Shown one piece after another: positions 19,170-27,446 of a stretch of DNA of 64,000 bases. The first letter of the stretch is position 1. Each line of letters starts with the position of its first letter. The notes beneath the pieces were generated by a model, which worked only from the letters and a program-made list of their open reading frames with translations, searched no databases and was not told the DNA's origin. Where the stretch lies: NCBI RefSeq assembly GCF_003097635.1, contig NZ_QCZI01000018.1, positions 1-64,000 on the forward strand. Reading direction: 5' to 3'. The position numbers and the translations under genes were made by a program. This stretch comes from Flavobacterium psychrotolerans (lineage in GTDB: Bacteria; Bacteroidota; Bacteroidia; Flavobacteriales; Flavobacteriaceae).

Positions 19170-19898
19170 ATGTTTAAAAATATTTTATTTTATTTTTTCT
19201 ATTTTGTTATCATTCAAAATTCATTTTCGCAAACTGATAAATTAATTTCAGGAACTATTTTAGCTAATAATATTGCCCTTAAAGGAATTAATATAATAAA
19301 TATTGTTAACAAAAGTGAAACTAAATCTGATGAAAACGGCAAAATTAAAATACTATGTAAACCTAATGATTTACTTGTTACTACTTCTTCAAATTTCGAA
19401 TTGATTCGAAAAACTATTGACGTTAGTGAATATAATTCAGGAGAAATCATCATCGAAATGACCCCTAAGGCAAATGAACTTGACGAAGTGACAATCCTTA
19501 AATACAGCAAAATTAATGCTGCAGACCTTGGCATTTTGGTGAAATCTGCAAAAAAATATACTCCCGCAGAGAGAAGGCTTTATGCAGCTTCTGGAGGTAT
19601 TTCAGGAATAATTAATTCTTTAAATGGTAATATAAAAATATTAAAAAAAGACATTGAAATAGAGAAACAACATAATATCAAAGACAATTTGACAACTTTT
19701 TTTTCAGATGACTTTTATATCAACCAATTAAAGATTCCAAAGGATTATATTCGTGGATTTCAATATTTTTCTATTGAGGATGATGACTTTAAACAGATGA
19801 TGCTTTCTAAAGAAAAAAATTTAATTGCTTTTAAATTGGAGCAATTAGCAGAAATTTATAAAATTTTACAAAAAGATACAGGATATAAAAATAATTGA
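19170..19898 (+). CDS. Secreted carboxypeptidase-regulatory-like protein
   Basis: A 242-residue protein from the ATG at 19170, which gives a good signal peptide (MFKNILFYFFYFVIIQNSFSQ); an in-frame ATG at 19071 adds 33 residues that would bury the signal. After cleavage comes a CarboxypepD_reg-like or TonB-plug-like beta domain (about 22-100: ISGTILANNIALKGINIINI...SDENGKIKI). An alpha-rich region follows, with KYTPAERRLYAASGG (about 140-154). The neighbouring frameshifted gene also has a signal peptide and a domain of this kind, so the two may be related. Position between a GG peptide and an exporter remnant suggests a role in peptide production or immunity, but no such function is demonstrated for the family. 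Confidence 0.6.
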   Translation: MFKNILFYFFYFVIIQNSFSQTDKLISGTILANNIALKGINIINIVNKSETKSDENGKIKILCKPNDLLVTTSSNFELIRKTIDVSEYNSGEIIIEMTPKANELDEVTILKYSKINAADLGILVKSAKKYTPAERRLYAASGGISGIINSLNGNIKILKKDIEIEKQHNIKDNLTTFFSDDFYINQLKIPKDYIRGFQYFSIEDDDFKQMMLSKEKNLIAFKLEQLAEIYKILQKDTGYKNN

Positions 19899-19939
19899 TT
19901 ATTAAAAAACTGTCGTAGTTTTTTCAAGTACACAAAAAT

Positions 19940-20043
19940 GATCATTCCCAAAAAATTATTATTGAAGATAAACATGAGAAGTATTTGGTGGTTTTGACTT
20001 CCATCCAATTTTATTAGACGGAACTCTATTTCCTTTGCAGTAA
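19940..20043 (+). pseudogene. 3' remnant of a second HTH gene
   Basis: The end of this stretch reads FGGFDFHPILLDGTLFPLQ then TAA, matching the tail of the HTH protein at 17377. Just upstream, one base out of frame, it reads IIIEDKHEKY against IITDEETKEI of the intact copy. A single T missing in the TATTTGG near 19985 explains the break. The HTH part itself is absent. Confidence 0.65.
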
Positions 20044-20061
20044 CAAAAGAAGTTCTCGAGA
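19984..20061 (+). repeat. 78-bp direct repeat, copy 2
   Basis: Same length as 17638-17715, with six mismatches and no indel. The exporter remnant begins immediately at its right end (GATTACATTCATTACCAA), so the repeat marks a recombination junction. Confidence 0.85.
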
Positions 20062-20587
20062 TTACATTCATTACCAAAGTTTGCGAAATTGTATAGGGGT
20101 TATTCCGCAACAATTAAATTTATTTTCGGGAACTATAATAGAAAATATTGCTCTAGGTGATTCATTTCCAAATATTCAGCATGTTTTAGACCTATCCAAA
20201 CAATTAGGAATCACGGAATTTGCAGAAAAATTACCCAATGCTTTTAATACTCAGATTGGAGAAAATGGAGCTATGCTTTCCGGTGGACAAAAGCAACGCA
20301 TTGCCATTGCAAGAGCTTTGTATAAAAATCCCGAAATATTATTAATGGATGAAGCGACATCCTCTTTAGATACTAATTCTGAAAAAATAGTAAAAGAAGT
20401 GATTGATAATTTTAAATCACAAGGAAAAACCGTGATTGTAATTGCTCATCGTTTGAGTACTATTGCGAATGCAGATACAATTTTGGTGATGGAAGACGGA
20501 ACGATAGCTGAATCTGGAAATCATCCGGATTTATTGCGTTTAAAAGGAAAATATTCTGAATTATGGAACAAACAAAGTTTTGTCTAG
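20060..20587 (+). pseudogene. Truncated ABC exporter, C-terminal ATPase half (PCAT-like)
   Basis: Recognisable sequence starts at DYIHYQSLRNCIGVIPQQ, directly after the repeat; the nominal frame start is a TTG at 20081. It keeps the Q-loop (IPQQLNLFSG), the ABC signature LSGGQKQRIAIARAL, Walker B ILLMDEATSSLD and the H-loop VIAHRLSTI. It lacks the Walker A lysine, the membrane domain and any C39 peptidase domain, so it cannot work alone. The motif style matches peptidase-containing bacteriocin exporters (PCAT), which process GG-leader peptides like the one at 17763. Inference: most of the exporter gene was lost in a recombination at the 78-bp repeat. The end coordinate is the natural stop. 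Confidence 0.8.
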
Positions 20588-20637
20588 AAATTTAATACTT
20601 TTCATAATGAAACTGTTTTTCGTTTAATGGACATAAA

Positions 20638-20663
20638 AAAACCTGCCAAAAGCAGGTTTTTAC
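20638..20663. terminator. Hairpin terminator between convergent genes
   Basis: AAAACCTGC pairs with GCAGGTTTT over a 5-base loop. It lies between the exporter remnant and the lysozyme-like gene. Confidence 0.8.
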
Positions 20664-20683
20664 TATATTATATCTTGAAATAC

Positions 20684-21319
20684 TTATTTCACTTTTGCAT
20701 TAATATCAGCGATAATCCCTGATGTTTCATACCCTCCAAAATCTCTCATGTACGTTTTTACAGATGCGCCATATTGATCTTTACACTTCATTGTTCCATT
20801 GCTGTTTAGAAATCTTTTTACGGAACCTGCACCTCCTAAATGCGCGGCAGCAAGTATGCCCGATTCTGTGACTTTAACTCCCCCAATAATTCTTCCTGAA
20901 AATTTTTCGATTTCGTCTTTTAATTCTGATTTGTTTTTAGACAAAAGAGCCACAAATGCTCTTTCTTGTAATTTTGGACTATTTAAAAAAGATATAGTTT
21001 CATAAATACCGATGGTTTTTAAAGTTTCCAAACCAAACTGGTATTTCCCCATATAGCCCAAAGAGTTGATCTTTTTATATTTCCCTTCCGATTCTCTAAA
21101 AGCTACCGCCTCTTTAAAACCAACAAAAAACTTTCCGGTGAAAGGGATATTCAAATTAGCATAATCTTTTTGTTCTTTGGAAGGAAATGAATAGGACAAT
21201 CCATCTTCAACATTTACATGAAACCAATCGTGATTTTGTAATTCGAAAGGCTTGAAACCGGAACTTAAATAAACAATTATTAAAGCTAGACTTGAGTAAA
21301 AACACCATTTTTTTATCAT
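20684..21319 (-). CDS. Secreted lysozyme/transglycosylase-like protein
   Basis: A 211-residue protein with an N-terminal membrane or signal segment (CFYSSLALIIVYLSSGF). The core has a lysozyme-like fold: AFRESEGKYKKINSLGYMGKYQFG is reminiscent of the ES...G(Y/L)xGxYQF pattern of goose-type or SLT-type transglycosylases, where the Glu is catalytic. AAHLGGAGSVKRFL matches the later conserved helix. It would cut peptidoglycan glycan strands in the periplasm. Annotated relatives are often called peptidoglycan-binding proteins. The gene stands alone between two convergent or tandem units. Catalysis is inferred from the motif only. Confidence 0.7.
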   Translation of the reverse strand: MIKKWCFYSSLALIIVYLSSGFKPFELQNHDWFHVNVEDGLSYSFPSKEQKDYANLNIPFTGKFFVGFKEAVAFRESEGKYKKINSLGYMGKYQFGLETLKTIGIYETISFLNSPKLQERAFVALLSKNKSELKDEIEKFSGRIIGGVKVTESGILAAAHLGGAGSVKRFLNSNGTMKCKDQYGASVKTYMRDFGGYETSGIIADINAKVK

Positions 21320-21416
21320 AATATATTTTTCTTCTTAAACTGTCACTCTAAGAAATTTCTACATCACAAATGTACGATAAAAAATACAAATCTGAAAATC
21401 AACAAGTTAAAGTTTT

Positions 21417-22310
21417 CTAAAAATAAAAAAAGTAAATTTTCGAATCTCCTTTCTCATTGATTTCAAACGTTGGAGCTGGGATTTTTACAACATTTACAAC
21501 TGAGAAAACAGTTTTCAAAAAATGGGATTTCGTATCGATTTTAGTCAAATCGGCATCGAAACTGAAGTAGTACTGATGAAATTTAACTTGCTTAGTACCC
21601 AAAATTCGAGGCCTATAATCAACTCCTTCCGTACCATATCCTATGGCTAAATTCATCCATTTAGGAATTTTAGAGGCTTTAAAAAAGGAATGCAAATTGA
21701 CCGACAACCAAATGGTTTCTTTATCTAATGTTCCCATTAGTTGTGATTTCGTTTTTTCAGGATTTGCACAGACAAAACCCGAAGTTCCACACGACCATTT
21801 GGGTATAATTCTTTGTTCTTTCCAAAGTAATTCCTGTGAAACAAATAATGATGTCCCAATGCTATTTGCAATTACATCGCCATAGGAAGCTCCCTTCTTA
21901 GAAAACCCATCTGCTAACTCTATACTGTTCAAAAAAACAAATCCCATTCCTGCTCCATAAATCAATTGATTTTTTTTACTGACACCACTCCATTGCAAAG
22001 CATTAGAAAAAAGGTTGCCAATTTGATAGGATACAAAAATGTGGTTCGCTTTGTCCATTTGTAAACAACTTACATTATCACTAACAAAATGGAATTTAGC
22101 ATTGAAATGGTCACTAGTTAAAGGCTTATTCATTTGTATCATTCCTGCAACATAAAAGGCACTTTCCGCAACAACAACAGCATTGCGTCTCGCAATATTC
22201 AAACTATCAGAAGGTCTGAGCAATAAATTAATTTCGGATTGACCCCAAGAAATATTAAAAGAAAAAATTGTGAGTGCAAACAAAAATAATATTTTATTAA
22301 AAGTATTCAT
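21417..22310 (-). CDS. DUF2279 family envelope protein, paralogue A
   Basis: A 297-residue protein with a signal peptide (ILFLFALTIFSFNISWG) and the DUF2279/YfiM-like core (MDKANHIFVSYQIG, NALQWSGVSKKNQLIYGAG, ASYGDVIANSIGTSLFVSQEL). The last 90 residues probably form beta strands ending in IYFFYF, an aromatic C-terminus typical of outer-membrane barrels or their relatives. It is a clear paralogue of the 307-residue protein at 23549-24472 and shares the ending SHFLKT...IPAPTFEINE. Function is unknown; family members lie in the cell envelope. A 1.2-kb gene-free stretch lies upstream. Confidence 0.85.
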   Translation of the reverse strand: MNTFNKILFLFALTIFSFNISWGQSEINLLLRPSDSLNIARRNAVVVAESAFYVAGMIQMNKPLTSDHFNAKFHFVSDNVSCLQMDKANHIFVSYQIGNLFSNALQWSGVSKKNQLIYGAGMGFVFLNSIELADGFSKKGASYGDVIANSIGTSLFVSQELLWKEQRIIPKWSCGTSGFVCANPEKTKSQLMGTLDKETIWLSVNLHSFFKASKIPKWMNLAIGYGTEGVDYRPRILGTKQVKFHQYYFSFDADLTKIDTKSHFLKTVFSVVNVVKIPAPTFEINEKGDSKIYFFYF

Positions 22311-23548
22311 ATCCTTGTTATTAATAATTAATAATTAGTGAATTCAAATCTTATTAATACGGTTAAACTTGACAGATTAAGGATGCTCAATTGACGTGAA
22401 TAAATTATTTAGCAAAAGCTTACAAACTATCATTGCTATTCAATTGAATATCATCTGCAACGCCCTTAAAAAAAGGCATGCTTCGCCCGATCTAGTATAA
22501 GAATATCTACTTCTCACACTTAGAAAAAATCAAGACAAAACGCTAAATGTTTAATTGGAAATTAAGAAAAAGTCAAACAAATAATTGTATCACTTTAATT
22601 TAACACTTAAATATTAAGTGCCATAGAAAAAATAATGTCCAATATATTTGTAAAAAATAAATTAATTGGTATGGCGTTTAAAGCGCGATTAATCTATTTG
22701 AATTGGTAAATAACAACACTTAAAATAAAGGGTTAAACAATTTGCAAATGATCCAAACTAAATTCTTTATCAAACAACAAAACTGACTTTAACATATACC
22801 GAAAGATAATTTTGTGATCTAAACAGTTATGTTAATATCTCAAATCTATATTCCACAAAGAATTTCAAATAATTCATGTTCTTATTAACTAAGATTATAT
22901 CCATTGTAAAACCCGTATTCTCAAATTATTAATATACTTTGTTTCTAAAAAAATCCTTTCTAATCGTTGACTAGATCGATATTAAGATAATATTGACTCC
23001 AAAACGAATAACTAATCCGATAAATGACATTCTATTTTATAAGTCATTAACAAGACTGAATCACACCACTATTACGTATTAAATTATTAATTGTCAGGTA
23101 TTTATAAAAAATAACCACTTACAAATTCACTATAAAAAAGCCTTTATTTAGAAACTTCATAATAAATTTATAGATATAAAATTTCAAATCAATAGAGATT
23201 TGTTTAAATTAGATAAAGTGTCTTTTTATATGGTTGAACAGCGGAAAAAGAAAATATTGGAGTTAACATTTACGTATTTAATTAAAGAAAAACATATATG
23301 AATCATTAGTTTCAAACAAATAATTTATTGCCATCTTTCTTTTAAAATATAAAAAACAGGAAAGTTCAGACAACAGAGGAAGAAGTGGAACAGTACTCGT
23401 AGACTATTTTACTTATAGAAAAAGCTCACATAATAGTAAAGTACTCTATCAATCAGGAAGTATTAAAAACAAAAAAACACATCGTCCAATAATTTTGGAA
23501 CCGCGTGTTTTTTTACAACTTTAACCGTATAATTTTAATTCTATATAG
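22311..23548. other. 1.24-kb gene-free AT-rich region
   Basis: Very AT-rich, with stops in all six frames at short intervals and no frame above 60 codons. I see no homology to the flanking DUF2279 genes and no tRNA- or rRNA-like structure. A hairpin at 23471-23514 ends it. It could be a fully decayed gene. Confidence 0.5.
23471..23514 (-). terminator. Hairpin terminator downstream of DUF2279 paralogue B
   Basis: AAAAAACAC pairs with GTGTTTTTT, with inner pairing CCAA/TTGG. The outer A- and T-runs allow termination on either strand; the minus-strand gene ends just before it. Confidence 0.65.
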
Positions 23549-24472
23549 CTAAAAATAAAAAAAATGAAATTTAGAATCTCCTCTCTCATTGATTTCAAAC
23601 GTTGGAGCCGGGATTTTGATAGTATTAAAAACTGAAAAAATAGTTTTCAAAAAATGGGATTTCGTATCAATTTTAGTCAAATCGGCATCAAAACTGAAGT
23701 AAAACTGTCGATACCGTTTTGATTCTGGAAGAAAAACAGTATTAATAAAAGCATCCTCTCCTGTAATCATCCCTTCCGCTCCATAACCAAAAGCCAGATT
23801 GAACCATTTGGGAATTTTTGAATCTTTGATAAAAGAATGCAAATTAACTGATAACCAATAGGTTTGCCCATTATAATCCTTTATAATTTGCTCCTGTAAA
23901 GAATTTCCCAAAACATTAGGTCTAACCGGAGCGTAAGGTGTGGTATGAAAAGAAAATTTCGGAACGATTCGTTGCTCTTTCCACACCAATTCTTGAGAAA
24001 CATACAAGACTGTTCCTGAAGCGTTAGCGGCAATATCACCAACAGACGCGCCCCAATTAGAAGAATACCCATCCAAAACCTCAACAGCTGACAAGAATAC
24101 AAATCCTAAAGTGGCACCATATATCAACTGGTTTTTCCTGCTGACACCACTCCATTGAAGTGCTTCTCTACTTAAACGACCCAATTGATAAGAGGAATAC
24201 ACATGTCCCACTTTATCCATTTGAAGCCATTCTCCATTGTCATTTATGAAATGAAAATCGGATTTTGGATAATCAGCATACCAGAGTTGATTGAGTCCAA
24301 TCAAAACGCCTGCTGAAACCACAGTTTCTGTTAAGACTACAGCATTCCTTCTTTGAATGTTCAAAGAATCTGCTGGTTTAAGAAATTGAGAAAACTCATT
24401 TTGGGCGGAAACAGAAGTCGAAAAGACAAAACAAAATAGAACGAAAAAGAAGGGTATATTGAATTTTAACAT
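23549..24472 (-). CDS. DUF2279 family envelope protein, paralogue B
   Basis: A 307-residue protein with signal peptide (FFVLFCFVFSTSVSAQ) and the same DUF2279 core as its neighbour: MDKVGHVYSSYQLG, EALQWSGVSRKNQLIYGA, WGASVGDIAANASGTVLYVSQEL. It is slightly longer, with an insertion around NVLGNSLQEQIIKDY, and ends FHFFYF. Its start codon lies directly after the mltG stop, so the two are certainly cotranscribed. That pairing suggests paralogue B is the ancestral copy and the one at 21417 a duplicate. A role with MltG in wall or envelope maintenance is possible but only positional. Confidence 0.87.
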   Translation of the reverse strand: MLKFNIPFFFVLFCFVFSTSVSAQNEFSQFLKPADSLNIQRRNAVVLTETVVSAGVLIGLNQLWYADYPKSDFHFINDNGEWLQMDKVGHVYSSYQLGRLSREALQWSGVSRKNQLIYGATLGFVFLSAVEVLDGYSSNWGASVGDIAANASGTVLYVSQELVWKEQRIVPKFSFHTTPYAPVRPNVLGNSLQEQIIKDYNGQTYWLSVNLHSFIKDSKIPKWFNLAFGYGAEGMITGEDAFINTVFLPESKRYRQFYFSFDADLTKIDTKSHFLKTIFSVFNTIKIPAPTFEINERGDSKFHFFYF

Positions 24473-25516
24473 CTATCGTTTTATTCCTTGCTTACTTATC
24501 CAAGCCACATATTTCTGGCGATTAACTTCATGTTGTGCTGGAGTAACTGCAAATTCATGGTAGCCAAAATTCGTTACGCTGGCGCAGAAATAAATGTAGT
24601 TGTGCTTTTCGGGATTCAAAACTGCGTCTAGCGCCGTAATGTCGGGCATGGCTATTGGTCCTGGAGGCAAACCTTCGTATTTGTAGGTGTTATAAGGCGA
24701 ATCGGTTTCTAAATCTTTATTTAGAACTCTTTTTATGACTTGATTGAAATCTCCCGATTTTAGTTTAACGGCATAAATCACAGTTGGATCGGCTTCTAGT
24801 TTCATTCCCGTTGACAAACGGTTCAGGTAAACGCCAGCCACTTTTGGTCTTTCGTCTCTTTTTACGGTTTCTTTATGTACGATGGAAGCCAAAATCGAAA
24901 CTTGGATTGGTGTCAGTTTCAATTTTTTTGCTTTCGCCAAACGGGCTTCTGTCCAAAATTTACGGTATTCCTTTGCCATCTTGTCTCTAAATTTTATGGC
25001 ACTAGTATTCCAAAAGAACTCATAAGAATTGGGAACAAACATACTCAAGACATTTTCTTCTGTAAAACCGTTTTCTTCCAAAAACTTTTTGTCTTTAAAA
25101 GCGGTCAACAAACTCAGGCTATCGGCTTCGATTTGAGAACCAATTCTTCCCGCAAAATTTTCCAATCTTTCCTGATTGTTAAAAGCCAAATTCACCGGAT
25201 TATTTAAACGCAAAGAATTTACTATTTCATTGCTGTTCATCCCTTTTTTTAATAAAAATCGACCTGCTTTTTCGGTCTTTTCGGGATAGGATTTTTTATT
25301 GGCCACCATTTCAAAACGTGACATGTCTTGAATGTATGGCGCAATTATTTTTTTTACCTCTTCATAATTAGCATCAGTTGGGATGTAAACATAGACTTCA
25401 CTTTCAGCAAATTTAGTATTTACCCCAAAAATGTCCCGGTATAAAATATATCCATAAACGATTAAACCCGTGATTAAAACGACTGAAAATATGCTCGCGA
25501 TTTTTTTGAATTTCAA
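24473..25516 (-). CDS. mltG: Endolytic transglycosylase MltG
   Basis: A 347-residue YceG/MltG family membrane protein that cuts nascent peptidoglycan strands and is thought to set glycan chain length. One N-terminal transmembrane helix (about 6-26) is followed by a LysM-like subdomain and the catalytic domain. The catalytic glutamate lies in SILASIVHKETVK (Glu216), followed by RPKVAGVYLNRL and DSPYNTYKYEGLPPGPI, the family's hallmark strings. Length is normal. It starts 11 bp after the GNAT gene and runs straight into DUF2279 paralogue B, so dapF, S23, GNAT, mltG and DUF2279 may form one operon. Confidence 0.96.
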   Translation of the reverse strand: MKFKKIASIFSVVLITGLIVYGYILYRDIFGVNTKFAESEVYVYIPTDANYEEVKKIIAPYIQDMSRFEMVANKKSYPEKTEKAGRFLLKKGMNSNEIVNSLRLNNPVNLAFNNQERLENFAGRIGSQIEADSLSLLTAFKDKKFLEENGFTEENVLSMFVPNSYEFFWNTSAIKFRDKMAKEYRKFWTEARLAKAKKLKLTPIQVSILASIVHKETVKRDERPKVAGVYLNRLSTGMKLEADPTVIYAVKLKSGDFNQVIKRVLNKDLETDSPYNTYKYEGLPPGPIAMPDITALDAVLNPEKHNYIYFCASVTNFGYHEFAVTPAQHEVNRQKYVAWISKQGIKR

Positions 25517-25527
25517 AATGTAAAAAT

Positions 25528-26061
25528 TTAAAGTTGGTTGTTGATTAATTGAAATAGCGCCTCGTCTTTATATTGGCCATTGACCAAATTCCATTGTTTT
25601 TTGACGCCTATTTTTTGAAAACCAAAATTAGTAAAAAGAGAGATACTTACCACATTTTCTACGTCAATATTAGCATATAATTGATTTAAATTTAACTGAG
25701 TAAACACATATTGAATCAACAAGTCTAACGCTTCGGTACCAATTCCTGCATTTCTTTTGTCTGGGTTTTTTATAACGATACCAACTCCCGCCCTATTGTT
25801 TTTAGGATCAAAATCGAATAGGTCGATTAATCCGACAGCCGGAAAATCCTGGTCTTTGCAAATCGCCAAACGCAATTGCTTTGCTTCATAAATATCCTGA
25901 TGGGCATTTTCTAAATATTGACGAATCAAAAACCGACTGTAAGGCGTTTGCGTGTTGCTTACTGACCAAATCGTTTCGTCGTTTTCCAGCTCATACACAA
26001 ACTCCAAATCATTAGGTTCGAGTGCGCGTAAGTAGATATTTGAACCTTTTAAAGTTACCAT
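25528..26061 (-). CDS. RimJ/RimL-like GNAT acetyltransferase
   Basis: A 177-residue acetyltransferase of the RimJ/RimL (Acetyltransf_3) type. It starts with the typical beta strand (GSNIYLRALEPNDLEFVY), carries the acetyl-CoA motif KRNAGIGTEALDLL, and ends in the NVVSISLFTNFGFQKIGVKKQW segment seen in this subfamily (residues split for brevity: NVVSISLFTNFGF then KKQW). Substrate is unknown; members acetylate ribosomal proteins, spermidine or antibiotics. It lies between the S23 cassette and mltG. The region just upstream of its start consists of the short repeats that bound the S23 cassette. Confidence 0.9.
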   Translation of the reverse strand: MVTLKGSNIYLRALEPNDLEFVYELENDETIWSVSNTQTPYSRFLIRQYLENAHQDIYEAKQLRLAICKDQDFPAVGLIDLFDFDPKNNRAGVGIVIKNPDKRNAGIGTEALDLLIQYVFTQLNLNQLYANIDVENVVSISLFTNFGFQKIGVKKQWNLVNGQYKDEALFQLINNQL

Positions 26062-26069
26062 TTTATAAT

Positions 26070-26101
26070 AATTACGAATTTGAAATTACGAATTACGAAT
26101 T
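26070..26101. repeat. AATTACGAATT repeats, left border of S23 cassette
   Basis: Two full AATTACGAATT units and one partial unit. They pair as inverted repeats with AATTCGTAATT units at 26440-26464. The last codons of the four-helix gene (SIRNS, stop) are read from this repeat. Confidence 0.75.
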
Positions 26102-26439
26102 GACATCTGAATGGAACCAATTATTTTCAAAATTTTCTCAACATCTTTCAATAAATCCCCTGATTGTTCAACTGTTAAATAATCAGAATCTCTTAATAGT
26201 CTTATCCAATATTTTGATTCTCTTGTTTCTTTATAAGCAATGGTTATTTTTGCGAAAAAATCTGCTTTTGATTGTCCTCCAATAGATTCTTCAATATTCG
26301 CACCAATAGACGTTCCGCTTCTTAACAATTGTTTTGACAAAACGAATTCCTTTTTTTCTTGAGTTAGATATTTATACACTTTTACAATCCTTAAAGCAAA
26401 ATCATAGCTTTTAGTTTCAATTACATTGTCCGACTTCAT
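26086..26439 (-). CDS. Four-helix-bundle protein (23S rRNA intervening-sequence type)
   Basis: A 117-residue all-helical protein of the S23/IVP family (four helix bundle, related to Avd of diversity-generating retroelements). Recognisable strings are DFALRIVKVYKYL, LSKQLLRSGTSIGANIEES and FFAKITIAYKETRESKYWI, followed by the fourth helix. Members pentamerise and are thought to bind nucleic acid; many are encoded in insertions within 23S rRNA genes or in scattered short cassettes. Here it sits between dapF and a GNAT gene and is bounded by inverted AATTACGAATT repeats that supply its own last codons and the last codons of dapF. That layout suggests a mobile cassette that landed inside an existing operon. 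Confidence 0.9.
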   Translation of the reverse strand: MKSDNVIETKSYDFALRIVKVYKYLTQEKKEFVLSKQLLRSGTSIGANIEESIGGQSKADFFAKITIAYKETRESKYWIRLLRDSDYLTVEQSGDLLKDVEKILKIIGSIQMSIRNS

Positions 26440-26464
26440 AATTCGTAATTGTTAATTCGTAATT
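26440..26464. repeat. AATTCGTAATT repeats, right border of S23 cassette
   Basis: Two AATTCGTAATT units, the reverse complement of the left-border units. The last three codons of dapF (ITN, stop) are read from this segment. Confidence 0.75.
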
Positions 26465-27243
26465 ATATCAATCTCTCCTTTAAACACAAACTCTGCCGGT
26501 CCTTTCAGGAAAACATTCGTAAATTTCCCCTCGGTTTTATCAAAAGAAACTTCTAGTTTTCCGCCTTGAACCTGAAGCTCAATAGCATTCGAAGTTGTTT
26601 TTCCTAATGTATTCATGGCAATGGCGGCGGCAGTGGCACCAGTTCCGCAAGACAACGTTTCATCTTCAACACCTCTTTCGTAGGTTCTTAACGCAAAACT
26701 ATGGTCTGCAATTTGTTCTACAAAATTCACGTTGCTTCCTGCTGTTCCGTACAAATCGCTATACCTTATTTTCGCCCCCATTGTTTTAATATCATACCGT
26801 TCTAGATCTTCAACCAACTGCACATGATGCGGTGAACCCGTATTAAGAAACACATAATCTGAGGCAATTTTCACAGTAGAAACATCAATCATTTGAAGGG
26901 AAACAATTCCATCCTCTGAAATTGTAGCGTGATGCAAACCATCAGTAGCAATAAAAGTAGTTTGATTTTGAATGACATGTAACTTTTTGGCGAAAGCCAC
27001 TAAACAGCGTCCGCCGTTACCGCACATGGAACTTTGGTTTCCGTCGGAATTGTAATAGACCATTCTAAAATCAGTGTCAACATCATTTTCCAATAAGATT
27101 AATCCGTCTGCACCAATGCCAAAACGTCGGTCGCACAAATGTTCAATCAGTTTGATGTTGTCTTTTGGAAAGAAATTCGAGCGATTGTCAATCATCACGA
27201 AATCATTCCCCGTGCCTTGGTATTTGTAAAATTGTATTTGCAT
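26452..27243 (-). CDS. dapF: Diaminopimelate epimerase
   Basis: Converts LL- to meso-diaminopimelate, the precursor of lysine and of the peptidoglycan cross-link. It has 263 residues from MQIQFYKYQGTGNDF; an in-frame ATG ten codons upstream is unlikely. The two catalytic cysteines are in MCGNGGRC (Cys74) and ETLSCGTGATA. The last residues (ITN) come from the inserted repeat that borders the S23 cassette, so the native C-terminus was altered without harm to the core. A TACTTTTG -7 element lies about 20 bp upstream. It heads the wall-related unit that ends with mltG and DUF2279. Confidence 0.96.
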   Translation of the reverse strand: MQIQFYKYQGTGNDFVMIDNRSNFFPKDNIKLIEHLCDRRFGIGADGLILLENDVDTDFRMVYYNSDGNQSSMCGNGGRCLVAFAKKLHVIQNQTTFIATDGLHHATISEDGIVSLQMIDVSTVKIASDYVFLNTGSPHHVQLVEDLERYDIKTMGAKIRYSDLYGTAGSNVNFVEQIADHSFALRTYERGVEDETLSCGTGATAAAIAMNTLGKTTSNAIELQVQGGKLEVSFDKTEGKFTNVFLKGPAEFVFKGEIDIITN

Positions 27244-27262
27244 TTTTAAAATTGTATAGTGA

Positions 27263-27270
27263 CAAAAGTA
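27263..27270 (-). promoter_or_regulatory. -7 element upstream of dapF
   Basis: TACTTTTG on the minus strand matches TAnnTTTG perfectly. No convincing -33 element is seen at the expected distance. Confidence 0.4.
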
Positions 27271-27391
27271 CAACTATTAGTTATTTGGTTTTAAGCGATT
27301 GTTATTAAAAACAAATAATTTTTCTAACTAAAGGTTTTTTTATGACAAAGTGTTTTTGGAAATTATTAATTCTTCGTTATGTTATTTGGCA

Positions 27392-27422
27392 TTGCACAAA
27401 AGAAAACAATTACTTATCTTTG
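27392..27422 (+). promoter_or_regulatory. Bacteroidota-type promoter of higBA
   Basis: TTG at 27392-27394, a 20-bp spacer, then a perfect TATCTTTG at 27415-27422. This predicts a start site about 18 bp upstream of the GTG start of higB. Confidence 0.6.
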
Positions 27423-27446
27423 GCGTTAGTATTTAATAGTTAGGCT

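Noticed and set aside
22311..23548. Hidden gene or structured RNA in the 1.24-kb gap
   Set aside because: No frame over 60 codons and no extended pairing apart from the terminal hairpin; nothing to support a call.
26022..26285. Plus-strand frame across the S23 border
   Set aside because: Antisense to the GNAT start and S23 gene and made largely of repeat sequence.
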